The position numbers and the translations under genes are program-made. The notes below the pieces were generated by a model, which was not told the origin of the DNA, ran no database searches, and saw nothing but the letters and a program-made list of their open reading frames with translations. A stretch of 64,000 bases of DNA from CBDFNN01 sp965250215 (GTDB lineage: Bacteria; Bacteroidota; Rhodothermia; Rhodothermales; DATKEJ01): the NCBI GenBank assembly GCA_965250215.1, contig CBDFNN010000004.1:2356001-2420000 (forward strand), given 5' to 3'. Positions 49,370 through 58,282 of the stretch are shown here, one piece after another (the first letter of the stretch is position 1; every line of letters starts with the position of its first letter).

Positions 49370-50440
49370 TCATTCTTGACTCTTCGTCTCCATTTTGGCT
49401 CGTTTCTTATAAGCAGCCGGAGTGATACCGGTCACTTTTTTGAAAGCTGAATAGAAGGCAGATTTCGAGTTGAATCCAACTTCGTAGCCAATCCCCTCCA
49501 GTGTCAAATGGTCCATGCTGGAAATCAAAGCCTGTGCGTCATTGATGCGATGCATATTAATGAAAGAGGAAAAACCTCCTCGTCCGTCTTCATTAAGAAG
49601 TTGAGAGAGTCTATGTGAGGAAGTGCCTAGTTTTTCAGCGAGTCCTGCCAACTTGAGATCGGCCTGATGGTGGATGGAATCTTCCAACATCAATTTGTTT
49701 AAGCGATCAAATAGACCGCGATTCTCGCTATCCGAAAATCCACGTCGAATAGGAACGCGATCGGAAAAAATGGCCTCGCCTTTTCTCAATATGAAAAGAT
49801 AGAAGACCATTAGATAGGTCAAGGCAGAGAAAATGAGAGCGCCGGAAATATAGAATGGGAAGGAGTTGACGAAATAGGAAACGAGATAGCAAGCTAAAAC
49901 GGCGGCGTTTGCAAACCATACCGAGAGAAGCCATCTATCCTTCGGAGACAGTTCTTTGAATGATCGAAAAAGGCTGGCAAATAGATCTCTAATTAAGACT
50001 GCGCTGGCTAGGACAAAGAGCGTCCACTGCAGGTAGATAATCTTCACGATCACCGCATTCCAGATAACAGGTTCTCTCTGATAAGGATAGAGGAGACCCG
50101 CTCCAATAATGAAAATAAATGATAGGACGAGCGGAGAAAGCCACCACTTGGGTGCGTCAACTTTCTCTCCCCGAACGGTTTTCAAATAGAGAAATAGACT
50201 TGGACCGATAAGAAAACAGGCTGACAATCCAAATTGAAGTAAATGTCTCGACGTTTCATCCTGGAAAGAGAGGACGACCGATTTTCCAATTCGGACACTA
50301 AGCGCAAGAAGTAGAAAGGCCAGAAATATCTTGGCTCTTCCTTTTTGCTTTGCAAAGAAGAGAAAAAATACACCAAGAATGAATCCATTGAAGGCGCCTA
50401 GACCGCTTAAGAAGAATAGAAATTCTTTACCGAGTGTCAT
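49370..50440 (-). CDS. AraC-family regulator with N-terminal membrane domain
   Basis: The first 230 residues are seven hydrophobic helices (LFFLSGLGAFNGFILGVFFL at the start). The C-terminal 100 residues form an AraC/XylS DNA-binding domain: LKLAGLAEKLGTSSHRLSQL, INMHRINDAQALI, IGYEVGFNSKSAFYSAFKKVTGITPAAYKK with both helix-turn-helices. This membrane-bound AraC layout is common in Bacteroidota. The signal and targets are unknown; the neighbouring GSDH gene is a possible target by location only. Confidence 0.92.
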   Translation of the reverse strand: MTLGKEFLFFLSGLGAFNGFILGVFFLFFAKQKGRAKIFLAFLLLALSVRIGKSVVLSFQDETSRHLLQFGLSACFLIGPSLFLYLKTVRGEKVDAPKWWLSPLVLSFIFIIGAGLLYPYQREPVIWNAVIVKIIYLQWTLFVLASAVLIRDLFASLFRSFKELSPKDRWLLSVWFANAAVLACYLVSYFVNSFPFYISGALIFSALTYLMVFYLFILRKGEAIFSDRVPIRRGFSDSENRGLFDRLNKLMLEDSIHHQADLKLAGLAEKLGTSSHRLSQLLNEDGRGGFSSFINMHRINDAQALISSMDHLTLEGIGYEVGFNSKSAFYSAFKKVTGITPAAYKKRAKMETKSQE

Positions 50441-50517
50441 GCTAAGAGACTAGGAGCGGTAAAACCGATTCATGTACAATTTGATTGTTGGGCCATTCAA
50501 GTTAGATGGCTGCTCGA

Positions 50518-52935
50518 CTACAATGCCGTCTTGCGTTGCTTGAGGAAAAACACCCCTTCGTTTTGGCTACTAACGACGATCGTACCACTTTTAAAGAACG
50601 GGTAGTTACTCCACGACCCAGTGAATCCTGGACCGTCTTCACTCCAAGGTACAGTGTCAAAAAAGCCGACCTCCACAGGGTTGACTGGATCTGCTACATC
50701 GATGATGCGCAGTCCACCAACGTAATTGGATTGATACATGAAGTTGTCTTTGACATATAGATTATGATCCGAGACATTTGTCGGGCCGAAGTACTCTTTT
50801 ACAAGAACCGGATCGTCCAAATCTGCGACATCGTAGATCATGGTCCGTGTTGCGTCGACCTTGCCTGAGGTTTCATCGCCCTCATCATTCAGATAGAAAT
50901 ATCTTTGATCTTCAGTTAGCCATCCTTGGTGCGTGTAGGCCACATTCGGATAGGTATTCGATGAAATTGTGGTTGGTGCCTTTTTGTCAGAGACGTCAAC
51001 GATCAAGAAGATCGACTCGTTGGCGCTGAAGCATAGTTCTTTTCCTTGATGCTCCTCATCAGGACCGGTGTAGTTGACGCATTGAGCATCATGGATACCG
51101 CCCCGGCCGGCATTGGGATGGGAAGTGTCGATGTAACATCCTGCAAAAATTGGATTCTTTGGATCTCGAATATCAACCATGTGCAAAGCGCCTCCGCAGG
51201 TTTCGCCTCCATCAGAATTGCCAACCAGATAGGCAAAGCCAGAATCTTCGTTGATGATGACGTTGTGGGAGCTGGCGATGTTATCATAGAGGACGTCAAC
51301 TTCGAGGACGACGGGTGTGGCTGTGAGTTCGCGCAGTCTAGTCAGATCGAAAATCTGCATTCCGTGATTGCCGACGTTGTCTGCAACAATGAAGGCATGG
51401 TTTTGATAGGTTTTAATATCCCTCCAGTAATGAGCTCGCGTACCTTCCGTTGCGGGAAGATCGCCGAGATAGACTGGATTGTTTGCATCACTTACATCGA
51501 TGAAAGAGGTGCCATCAGCTCGGCCTATGATGGCAATCTCGGCGCCAGTCTGAGGATCGGTCCAGCCCCAGACATCGTTTACGATCATTCCTCTAGATGC
51601 ACCCACCTCATGGTTTGGCATAAAGGATAGAATGTCGACATTAGAGCAGGAGAATTCGTCGGCCATGCCGTCTTCGCATCGGATGTCATCACCGTTGAGA
51701 GTAACAAGACCTCGACCGAGATCTTCCAGTTTGACTCTCAATCGCCAGTTAGCTGAGTGCTCATCTTGCATAAACACAAAGGCACTGCCTTCGCCAAAAT
51801 CGTTATTTATAGCTGATATGACAGCAATATCTTCACCGACTGCCATTTTCATGGCAAAGCCAACTCTTGACCTCAGATCTTCGATGTGGAGATTTTGGAG
51901 TAGTTCATATTCTTGGCTCGATTGATCGAGACCAAAGGTGTGGACCACGCCTCGGCCTTCCATTCCGTTTGGAGAACCGATCCATACGTGCGATCCCTTG
52001 AGTAACACACTTGCCCCAAATCCTGAGACCGACAAAGAATCAGTTTCAATCGTTTTTCCCAAGGACCAGAGCTGGGATGTTTGGTCGAGATCAATGATCT
52101 GAACCTTGCCTTCAAAATTCTTCCCTCGGGACCGGCGGCCAGGTTGGGATCCTGGTGCGGAAATGATGGCTCGAGAAGCAACCCAGTCTATATCGAATCC
52201 GAAGTGTGAGCTTTCAGCACCAAAGGGGTTGTCAATTCGCTGAGCATGAACTGTATTAAGACCCTCTTGCTGGAAGAAATGGACTGCACCGGAGCTGTCC
52301 GCCAATGAACTCACTAATATGCCGGCCTTCTCGATCGCGACAGCACTCCCAAATTTATCGCCTTCTTTTAATCCTTCGATTTCAAGTGGCTGGTATGTCC
52401 AAGTGGAATCCCGATATACAGCGAGACCGGCAGCGCCGTGATCATTGTAATCTGGAGCACCAATAACAACAGCGTTGTCCACCGCGTCTAAGGACATTCC
52501 CATGTGAGCTCCTTTCAAACAATCTGGAATGTTGATCTTGTCTGATGCTATCCATTCGTTGATATCGCTCCGAATGTAAGTGTAGACGGTGCCGCATCCA
52601 TCCTTGGCCCATGGGGCAGAAATTGCCAAAACTGAGCTAGTAACTGCAATGGCGTGCCCGAAACCGTCTTTGACCGATAAGTCTTCTGGCTCGAGAACTT
52701 GTTTTTCGATCCATCCGCCTTCGGCATATTCAAAGACGAAGATGGCTCCCGTCTCAACCGGAGGTGAAGACTCTAAGGAAGAATGTCCGGTCTTAGAAAC
52801 TATGATGTGATCGCCATCGATGGCTAGATCCGAGCTAAATCCAAGTCGCTGACCAAGTTGGCCGTCAGGAGAGGACTGAGAGAGCAATAGTTGAGGGGCT
52901 GAAAAGGCAAGGAGGAGAACGAGGAAAGATCGCAT
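50518..52935 (-). CDS. choice-of-anchor-B family secreted protein with FG-GAP propeller
   Basis: The 805 residues start with a signal peptide (LVLLLAFSAPQLLLSQ). The N-terminal 430 residues form an FG-GAP-like beta-propeller with blades such as LGQRLGFSSDLAIDGDHIIV. The C-terminal half is an LVIVD-repeat domain of the choice-of-anchor-B type: SRGMIVNDVWGWTDPQTG, GRADGTSFIDVSDANNPVYL, HDAQCVNYTGPDEEH and FYLNDEGDE. No sorting domain follows, so it ends in the propeller. Presumably extracellular and calcium-binding. Function unknown. Confidence 0.87.
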   Translation of the reverse strand: MRSFLVLLLAFSAPQLLLSQSSPDGQLGQRLGFSSDLAIDGDHIIVSKTGHSSLESSPPVETGAIFVFEYAEGGWIEKQVLEPEDLSVKDGFGHAIAVTSSVLAISAPWAKDGCGTVYTYIRSDINEWIASDKINIPDCLKGAHMGMSLDAVDNAVVIGAPDYNDHGAAGLAVYRDSTWTYQPLEIEGLKEGDKFGSAVAIEKAGILVSSLADSSGAVHFFQQEGLNTVHAQRIDNPFGAESSHFGFDIDWVASRAIISAPGSQPGRRSRGKNFEGKVQIIDLDQTSQLWSLGKTIETDSLSVSGFGASVLLKGSHVWIGSPNGMEGRGVVHTFGLDQSSQEYELLQNLHIEDLRSRVGFAMKMAVGEDIAVISAINNDFGEGSAFVFMQDEHSANWRLRVKLEDLGRGLVTLNGDDIRCEDGMADEFSCSNVDILSFMPNHEVGASRGMIVNDVWGWTDPQTGAEIAIIGRADGTSFIDVSDANNPVYLGDLPATEGTRAHYWRDIKTYQNHAFIVADNVGNHGMQIFDLTRLRELTATPVVLEVDVLYDNIASSHNVIINEDSGFAYLVGNSDGGETCGGALHMVDIRDPKNPIFAGCYIDTSHPNAGRGGIHDAQCVNYTGPDEEHQGKELCFSANESIFLIVDVSDKKAPTTISSNTYPNVAYTHQGWLTEDQRYFYLNDEGDETSGKVDATRTMIYDVADLDDPVLVKEYFGPTNVSDHNLYVKDNFMYQSNYVGGLRIIDVADPVNPVEVGFFDTVPWSEDGPGFTGSWSNYPFFKSGTIVVSSQNEGVFFLKQRKTAL

Positions 52936-53099
52936 TTTCTAAGGGTTTTGACGAAATCAGTTGACACTTGACAGTCCACTGTTAACCGTTTATTGGGCTC
53001 AAGATCCACGTATTGGGACAGCCACATCATTTGGATTCAGTGACGGAGTCATAAGGTAAAGCTAGATTGAAGACGAGAGTTCGAAAATGCAGACCTTTC

Positions 53100-54423
53100 G
53101 GGTGTATTGCATTAAGTGTGTCAATCTCCTAGTTCAGGTTTGAGTTGGGTTTCAAATCTGATATAGAATTGAGCTAGTGCACTTTTCCAGTTGTATATCG
53201 GCCGTGTCCATTTGGCCGTAATCTTCTCTTGTGCAAGGTAGAGAAGTTTCATCAAGGCCGTGTCGCTCACAAAGGCACCCTTTGTCTTGGTGACCTTCCT
53301 CAGTTGACGATGGAAGCTCTCTACGGTATTCGTTGTGTAGATGACTTTCCGAATTTCTCTGGTATAGCTAAAGTAGACTGTGAGTCGCTCCCAGTTTCTC
53401 CTCCACGAAGAGATAACCATGGGATATTTCTTTCCCCATCTTTGGTCCAGTTTTTCCAGATTCAGAGCTGCAGCTTCAAGTGTATCTGCTTTGTAAACCA
53501 TCTTCAAGTCCTTCATGAACTCTCGCTGATCTTTCCAGGGTATGAACTTGAGGCTATTGCGAATCTGATGCACAATGCATAGTTGAACTTCAGTACCGAC
53601 AAAGGTCGATTCAATCGCGTCTGCAAAGCCTGTCAGGTTGTCAATACAGGCAATGAGCACCTGTTCGACACCGCGGTTCTGTAAGTCTGTCAGCACGTGG
53701 AGCCAGAATGAAGCACTCTCATTCTCGGTCATGTACATGCCCAGGAGCTCCTTCTGCCCCTCCAGATCGACCCCTATAACACAGTGCACAGCCTTGGTCG
53801 TTACCTTGCCTTCTTGCCGAATCTTGTAGTGTATGGCGTCGAGCCAAAGGACACAATACGTAGACTCTAGAGGACGCGAGCTCCATTCTTGGACTAGGGG
53901 TAACACCTTGTCTGTGATCCGGCTTATCGTGGCCGTAGAGATGTGCGTTCCATAGAGCTCACTCAGCATGTCGCTTATGTCCTGATAGCTAGAACCGCGC
54001 GCATAAAGATGAATGATTTTCTCCTCAATATAAGCTCCAAGGACTCGCTCTCTCTTGGGTACCAAAACGGGCTCAAAGGAGGCATCCCGGTCTCTTGGGG
54101 TCCGAATATCGACCTCACCAATGGAGGTCTTAACGCGCTTGCTTCCCTTACCATTGCGCCTGTTCCTGGTAGGCTTCTCAGAAAGATGAGCGTCCATCTC
54201 GGCGTCCATTGAGGTCTCGAGAAAGTTCTTCATCAAGGAGGTAAAGGCTCCGTCGGGACCTAACAGACCCGCTCCGCCTACCATCTTCCGATAGGCATCC
54301 TTCTTGAAAGCCTCGAAATCAAACTCCGGAGATGAAGGATCGAGTTTATCGTTTTTCTCTTCCATTGTATATCCAAGTTAAAAGTTATAATAATTAACTT
54401 GACACACTTAATTGAACACCCTC
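53100..54423 (-). mobile_element. IS256-family element, copy 2
   Basis: Starts GGGTGTATTGC at 53100 and ends ACACCCTC at 54423, 1324 bp. It is flanked by 8-bp direct repeats GACCTTTC (53092-53099 and 54424-54431), proving its own insertion event. Same orientation as copy 1 at 9588-12180. I see one base difference (54032, A against C at 11789). Confidence 0.95.
53121..54365 (-). CDS. IS256-family transposase, copy 2
   Basis: Same 414-residue mutator-type transposase as copy 1, with the DDE residues intact (LWLDAIHYK, CIDNLTGF, TNTVESFHRQL). Residue Asp of GADIEEK is replaced by Tyr here. Near identity shows recent transposition from one copy to the other or from a third copy. Confidence 0.97.
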   Translation of the reverse strand: MEEKNDKLDPSSPEFDFEAFKKDAYRKMVGGAGLLGPDGAFTSLMKNFLETSMDAEMDAHLSEKPTRNRRNGKGSKRVKTSIGEVDIRTPRDRDASFEPVLVPKRERVLGAYIEEKIIHLYARGSSYQDISDMLSELYGTHISTATISRITDKVLPLVQEWSSRPLESTYCVLWLDAIHYKIRQEGKVTTKAVHCVIGVDLEGQKELLGMYMTENESASFWLHVLTDLQNRGVEQVLIACIDNLTGFADAIESTFVGTEVQLCIVHQIRNSLKFIPWKDQREFMKDLKMVYKADTLEAAALNLEKLDQRWGKKYPMVISSWRRNWERLTVYFSYTREIRKVIYTTNTVESFHRQLRKVTKTKGAFVSDTALMKLLYLAQEKITAKWTRPIYNWKSALAQFYIRFETQLKPELGD

Positions 54424-54516
54424 GACCTTTCTATTGCCCAGAGGTGTCAAAGTCACGGCACTTAATCTCTTGTGAAATGAAAATGCTAAAACAGGATTAT
54501 CTATGCAATATCCTGC

Positions 54517-54551
54517 CAGATGCCAGATGCCAGATGCCAGCAGCCAGAAGA
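54517..54551. repeat. 7-bp tandem repeat (CCAGATG type)
   Basis: ccagatg, ccagatg, ccagatg, ccagcag, ccagaag, five units in phase. The following 30 bases (agctaga, tcagcta, gacaatc) keep the period with weaker similarity. Confidence 0.85.
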
Positions 54552-54588
54552 GCTAGATCAGCTAGACAATCCAGAAATGCCAGAATGC

Positions 54589-54903
54589 CTACAGAGGTCT
54601 CGTATTGATATCTGAGCTTTCCCACTCATTCTTGAGTCGAACCCCAAACCAGATGAAGAGAAAGAGAGCACCCCATGGGATGGTGTACAACAGAGCGAAT
54701 ACGCTATTTGAACCAGAGAATAGAACGGGACCGAGGTTCGCGCCGAGGATTTCACAGCTTCTAGCGACACCCTCGTTGACAGGGCAGGAGATCAGACTTG
54801 CAAAAAGGGCGGTCGGGATGTAAACGACTAGAGGCCAGGCCATAAATACGAGAATCACAGCAAGGATCTTCCAATAGAGCGGGCTAATTTTTGTTTTTTC
54901 CAC
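54589..54903 (-). CDS. small two- to three-helix membrane protein
   Basis: 104 residues starting from a GTG at 54903. Helices are YWKILAVILVFMAWPLVVYIPTALF and VFALLYTIPWGALFLFIWFGV, separated by a loop with two Cys (SCPVNEGVARSC) that could form a disulfide. I do not recognise a family. Heptamer repeats lie directly downstream. Confidence 0.65.
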   Translation of the reverse strand: MEKTKISPLYWKILAVILVFMAWPLVVYIPTALFASLISCPVNEGVARSCEILGANLGPVLFSGSNSVFALLYTIPWGALFLFIWFGVRLKNEWESSDINTRPL

Positions 54904-55206
54904 GGTGCGATGGCTTTATTTTCGGTGCTACATGTTAAGACGAACGAAATGAGCCTAAATCGGCTTGGCCGATTGGTAAAGATGATATGTCAAATCGGAA
55001 ATGTGGACTCAGCTTAATGAAGATGAGCCAAGAGATGTTTATCGAGTAGAAAAGAACCACTGCTCAGACAAAAGAAGGACTGGATGGCATATATCTCCGT
55101 TTTGACATAGCCAGCTTTCATCGAAGACGACCTCGCAAGACCGCCAGTCATGATAATTCAACCAGCAGGGAGGCTCTTCAACCAAAAATGGAAGTGGCAC
55201 AAACAA

Positions 55207-55238
55207 AAGAGGGGATTGCCAATAATGACAATCCCCTC
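55207..55238 (-). terminator. intrinsic terminator of the 940-residue sorting-domain protein
   Basis: AGAGGGGATTG (55207-55217) and CAATCCCCTCT (55228-55238) form a perfect 11-bp stem with a 10-base loop; on the minus strand TTTTGTTTG follows. The stop of the gene is 23 bp away. Nothing else is apparent in the 54904-55260 gap. Confidence 0.85.
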
Positions 55239-55260
55239 TGGAGCCAGAAATAGCTTTGAA

Positions 55261-58083
55261 CTATTTTAGCAAAACGATCGGCTGAGTAGCAGAGAAGTCT
55301 TTCCCTTCAATGCGAACGATATAAGTTCCACTTGGCAGATTGCTTGCCTCAATATGAACACGCTGGATGCTGCCACTTTGAGTATGGCCTGCAAAGAGCT
55401 TTTTGACTACTCGCCCTTCAAGATCATAGAGTTTCATGGAGACTTGACCTTGCTCTTTTACGCTAAAACCAATAGTTGTACTTGGATTAAAGGGATTTGG
55501 ATAAGCTCTGTCCCACTGAAAGCTTCGACCTAGGTCCAGGTCCACTTCTATGATCTTCGAGTAGTTATAGCTTCCGTCAAAATCGATTTGTTTGAGACGG
55601 AGATTGTATATACCGGTGTGAAGATTTTCAACATCGTAACTATAGTGCTGATTTTGATCGCTTGAGCCAGCACCTTCAATAAATGTTGCTTCTTGAAAAG
55701 GCGTTCCAGGGCCGCGTATCTCGAGAGAAAAGCCAGCGTTGTCCTTCTCCGAGATAGTCGTCCATTCTACATGAATGCCACTATTAATCGATCCAGCTTC
55801 AAATCTCTCAAGTTCAACAGGAAGTAGAGACTCAAAGAATCCAAAATCGAATGTCAAATCATCTCTGGAATCCGGGTATCCATTTATGCTGCCTGGGTTA
55901 TCTTGGAATCCCGCTTCCGAAAGAGGTAAGGCGAAATAAGTGCTTCCATCCGTCGGTGTACTATAATCCGCCGGCACGATAGTGAAAACTGGAGCCGTGG
56001 CTCCAGGTCCGTCGGCAATTCCATCACTATCCAAATGGTCTGCTGTGGCATCCTCTGGAGAAAGAAAGGGAGCCGTCAATGGAGCGTTTGGGATAGAGAT
56101 TTGGTAGCTACCGTTACCTGCAGCGCTAGTTGTCTGAGTGGATCCAGAAACGTCGAGCTGTGCTCCTAGGAAAGAGCCTATTTGGTTGTTTCGATCGTCG
56201 CAGACATACATGGTCCAAGTGCCCTGCGCGTTTTCGCCGTCAAAATTGGAGAGCGCATTAGCTGGCTTTACCTGTCTAGCACACATGGCAGCGGCTGTAT
56301 TGTCATCCGATCCGCTATTCATCGGATTTGATGTGACATCATCAAAGCAGACATTGAGGTTGTCAAAAGTGTCTGTCATATTAAGACCGACGAGTGCGAC
56401 CTGAGTACCAGAAGGAGATTCGATTCTAGAAATGATGTCACCCCGACGTATGTGGGAGACGTTTAATCCGACGACAACTGACTCAACAATGAAAGATTCA
56501 GTGACGTTGAAAGTTCGAATCACCTCATCTACAGTACTGAAGCAAGCATTGTCTGTAATCGCCTCCGTCGTTGTATCCGTCAGAAGGCTTGATTCAGGTA
56601 CTGAATTGACTAAGACGTCTGCAGCACGCAATCCGCAAAAGTTGTAGGTGCCGTTGGGGAGTGTTGTCGAGGTATAGACTAGATTGTCTCCAGCAGTGTT
56701 GATTTCCCCGTCAGGACCAGCCCATTCCAGATTGACGTCAAGGCCTGATATTCCAGCCTCGCTTCCATCTTGGATTCCATTATTTGGGAATCCTCCACCG
56801 TTTCCATCATCTAGCCAAACAAGATTTCCGACGCAAGCCAAGGGCGTATAGTAGTCTTCGATTTCACCATCGCTGGCCGTTCCTGCCCAAGGAGTCGGCG
56901 AAGTGAGAGCATCCGTGGTCAAACGAAATCTCATGTGGGTCTCGCCTCCATCAAAAGTTGCTGAACTTGGTACGTCAAAGCAGAAACTGGCATCAGATTG
57001 ATTGCCAGTGAATGAGGCACTCCCGCCCGCAAAATCGCCACCAGAGAGCAACTCGTTAGCGTCACTGTCGAAATCTCCGTCGCCATTGTAATCTATCCAG
57101 CCATATAGATTGGCTGAACCGAGACCATTTGTCGCAGTAATCGCGATGCAAGCTTGATATCCAGGAATAAGAGGGGTACTTAGCTGCACACCATCCTCGT
57201 CATCTAGCCCTGTACAGTTTCCTTCTTCCTTGATTCCAAAGTCTGCATCGTCTCCGGCGAGGCCATCGAGACCAGCAATGCCACTTCCTCTCTCATCCGG
57301 ATGTCCGTCATTCTCAGCGGTTATACAAGATCCTAAGTATAGGTTTGGTACTACAGTGTGTCTCGGTCCGTCTAAAGAAATAGTGGTATCAAAAGATTCT
57401 GGGAGATCTCCTAAGTCCTGAGTGACCTCGGGAATAGTATCTATGAGCTGAAGAGGCACGATAAAGTCTTGAAGACTGTTAAGTCGGGCTTGCAACATTA
57501 CGAAAGCCTGAGGCTGGTAGGTGCCGCTGATCACATTATTTACTATTGTCTGAGCGTCGGCGTCACCTGGGACAAGCGTTCCATCGCTGATAGCCCAGAT
57601 TGCAAGAGCAATGGATTTATAGAGCGGATCACCCTCTGTGAAGGCAGGGTCATTTAGAGCATCAAAGGTGGCAGAAAGGTCTGCCGTAGTTTGCGGTCCA
57701 TGAAGTCGATTTTCATCAGCGAAATCGAAGATATCCGATGTCCCGCCAGTATCAGCCAAATCGTAATACTCTAAACACCACCCACGAACTTCTGTTATCG
57801 TTCCATTCGTTGTGAATAGAGATGACTCAGCTGGCGTCTGCCACCCAGGACTATTTGTCCCCGTTGTTCCGAATTCGCTTGGGACGTAGCTACCGGACAA
57901 TATATTATTAGAGTACTGGGGATTCTTTTCGATAGGTAAATCCTGTACGGCAAATTGTCGCCCAGCTTTTTTAGATTTCGATTGAGCAGAGAGATCTTGC
58001 CCAATGAACATTAGCGTAAAAATGATTACAGAAAAGGACCAAAGGGTCCTCGCTGCTTTAGTAGTTGCAAAAATAGATGTCAT
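55261..58083 (-). CDS. large secreted protein with GEVED, SdrD-like, P-domain and sorting domain
   Basis: The 940 residues start with a signal peptide (LWSFSVIIFTLMFIGQDLSA). After an N-terminal helical domain of the thioester/TQXA-like type (RGWCLEYYDLADTGG, ALAIWAISDGTLVPGDADAQ) comes a GEVED domain near 310-415 (ANLYGWIDYNGDGDFDS). A Cna-B/SdrD-like segment (GNLVWLDDGNGGGFPNNGIQ) follows, then a proprotein-convertase P-like jelly roll near 510-650 with SPSGTQVALV, and a fibronectin-like linker. The last 90 residues are a sorting domain with AYPNPFNPSTTIGFSV. Outer-surface protein, probably adhesive; calcium-binding Asp/Asn loops are frequent. Confidence 0.88.
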   Translation of the reverse strand: MTSIFATTKAARTLWSFSVIIFTLMFIGQDLSAQSKSKKAGRQFAVQDLPIEKNPQYSNNILSGSYVPSEFGTTGTNSPGWQTPAESSLFTTNGTITEVRGWCLEYYDLADTGGTSDIFDFADENRLHGPQTTADLSATFDALNDPAFTEGDPLYKSIALAIWAISDGTLVPGDADAQTIVNNVISGTYQPQAFVMLQARLNSLQDFIVPLQLIDTIPEVTQDLGDLPESFDTTISLDGPRHTVVPNLYLGSCITAENDGHPDERGSGIAGLDGLAGDDADFGIKEEGNCTGLDDEDGVQLSTPLIPGYQACIAITATNGLGSANLYGWIDYNGDGDFDSDANELLSGGDFAGGSASFTGNQSDASFCFDVPSSATFDGGETHMRFRLTTDALTSPTPWAGTASDGEIEDYYTPLACVGNLVWLDDGNGGGFPNNGIQDGSEAGISGLDVNLEWAGPDGEINTAGDNLVYTSTTLPNGTYNFCGLRAADVLVNSVPESSLLTDTTTEAITDNACFSTVDEVIRTFNVTESFIVESVVVGLNVSHIRRGDIISRIESPSGTQVALVGLNMTDTFDNLNVCFDDVTSNPMNSGSDDNTAAAMCARQVKPANALSNFDGENAQGTWTMYVCDDRNNQIGSFLGAQLDVSGSTQTTSAAGNGSYQISIPNAPLTAPFLSPEDATADHLDSDGIADGPGATAPVFTIVPADYSTPTDGSTYFALPLSEAGFQDNPGSINGYPDSRDDLTFDFGFFESLLPVELERFEAGSINSGIHVEWTTISEKDNAGFSLEIRGPGTPFQEATFIEGAGSSDQNQHYSYDVENLHTGIYNLRLKQIDFDGSYNYSKIIEVDLDLGRSFQWDRAYPNPFNPSTTIGFSVKEQGQVSMKLYDLEGRVVKKLFAGHTQSGSIQRVHIEASNLPSGTYIVRIEGKDFSATQPIVLLK

Positions 58084-58282
58084 GGCCTCCTTTTGTGATG
58101 TGAACTAAATACGGCATGAAAACATGCCCATATAGTAGTATATGCACGAAAAGTAGATTGAAAGGATCCCTAAATAGTTAAGAATAAGAGAGAAGTCGAG
58201 ATGTAGAGATGAAAAGAGGGTAGAGTTCAGGACGAAGTATATTGTACCTTATCTCCGTCGTTTACCATCCTTCGATAATATC

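Noticed and set aside
12189..53099. A 41-kb composite transposon made by the two IS256 copies
   Set aside because: Each copy has its own perfect 8-bp target duplication with a different sequence, so they inserted independently.
54517..54551. Short CRISPR-like array
   Set aside because: Units are 7 bp with no spacers of constant length, and no cas gene is visible; it is a simple tandem repeat.
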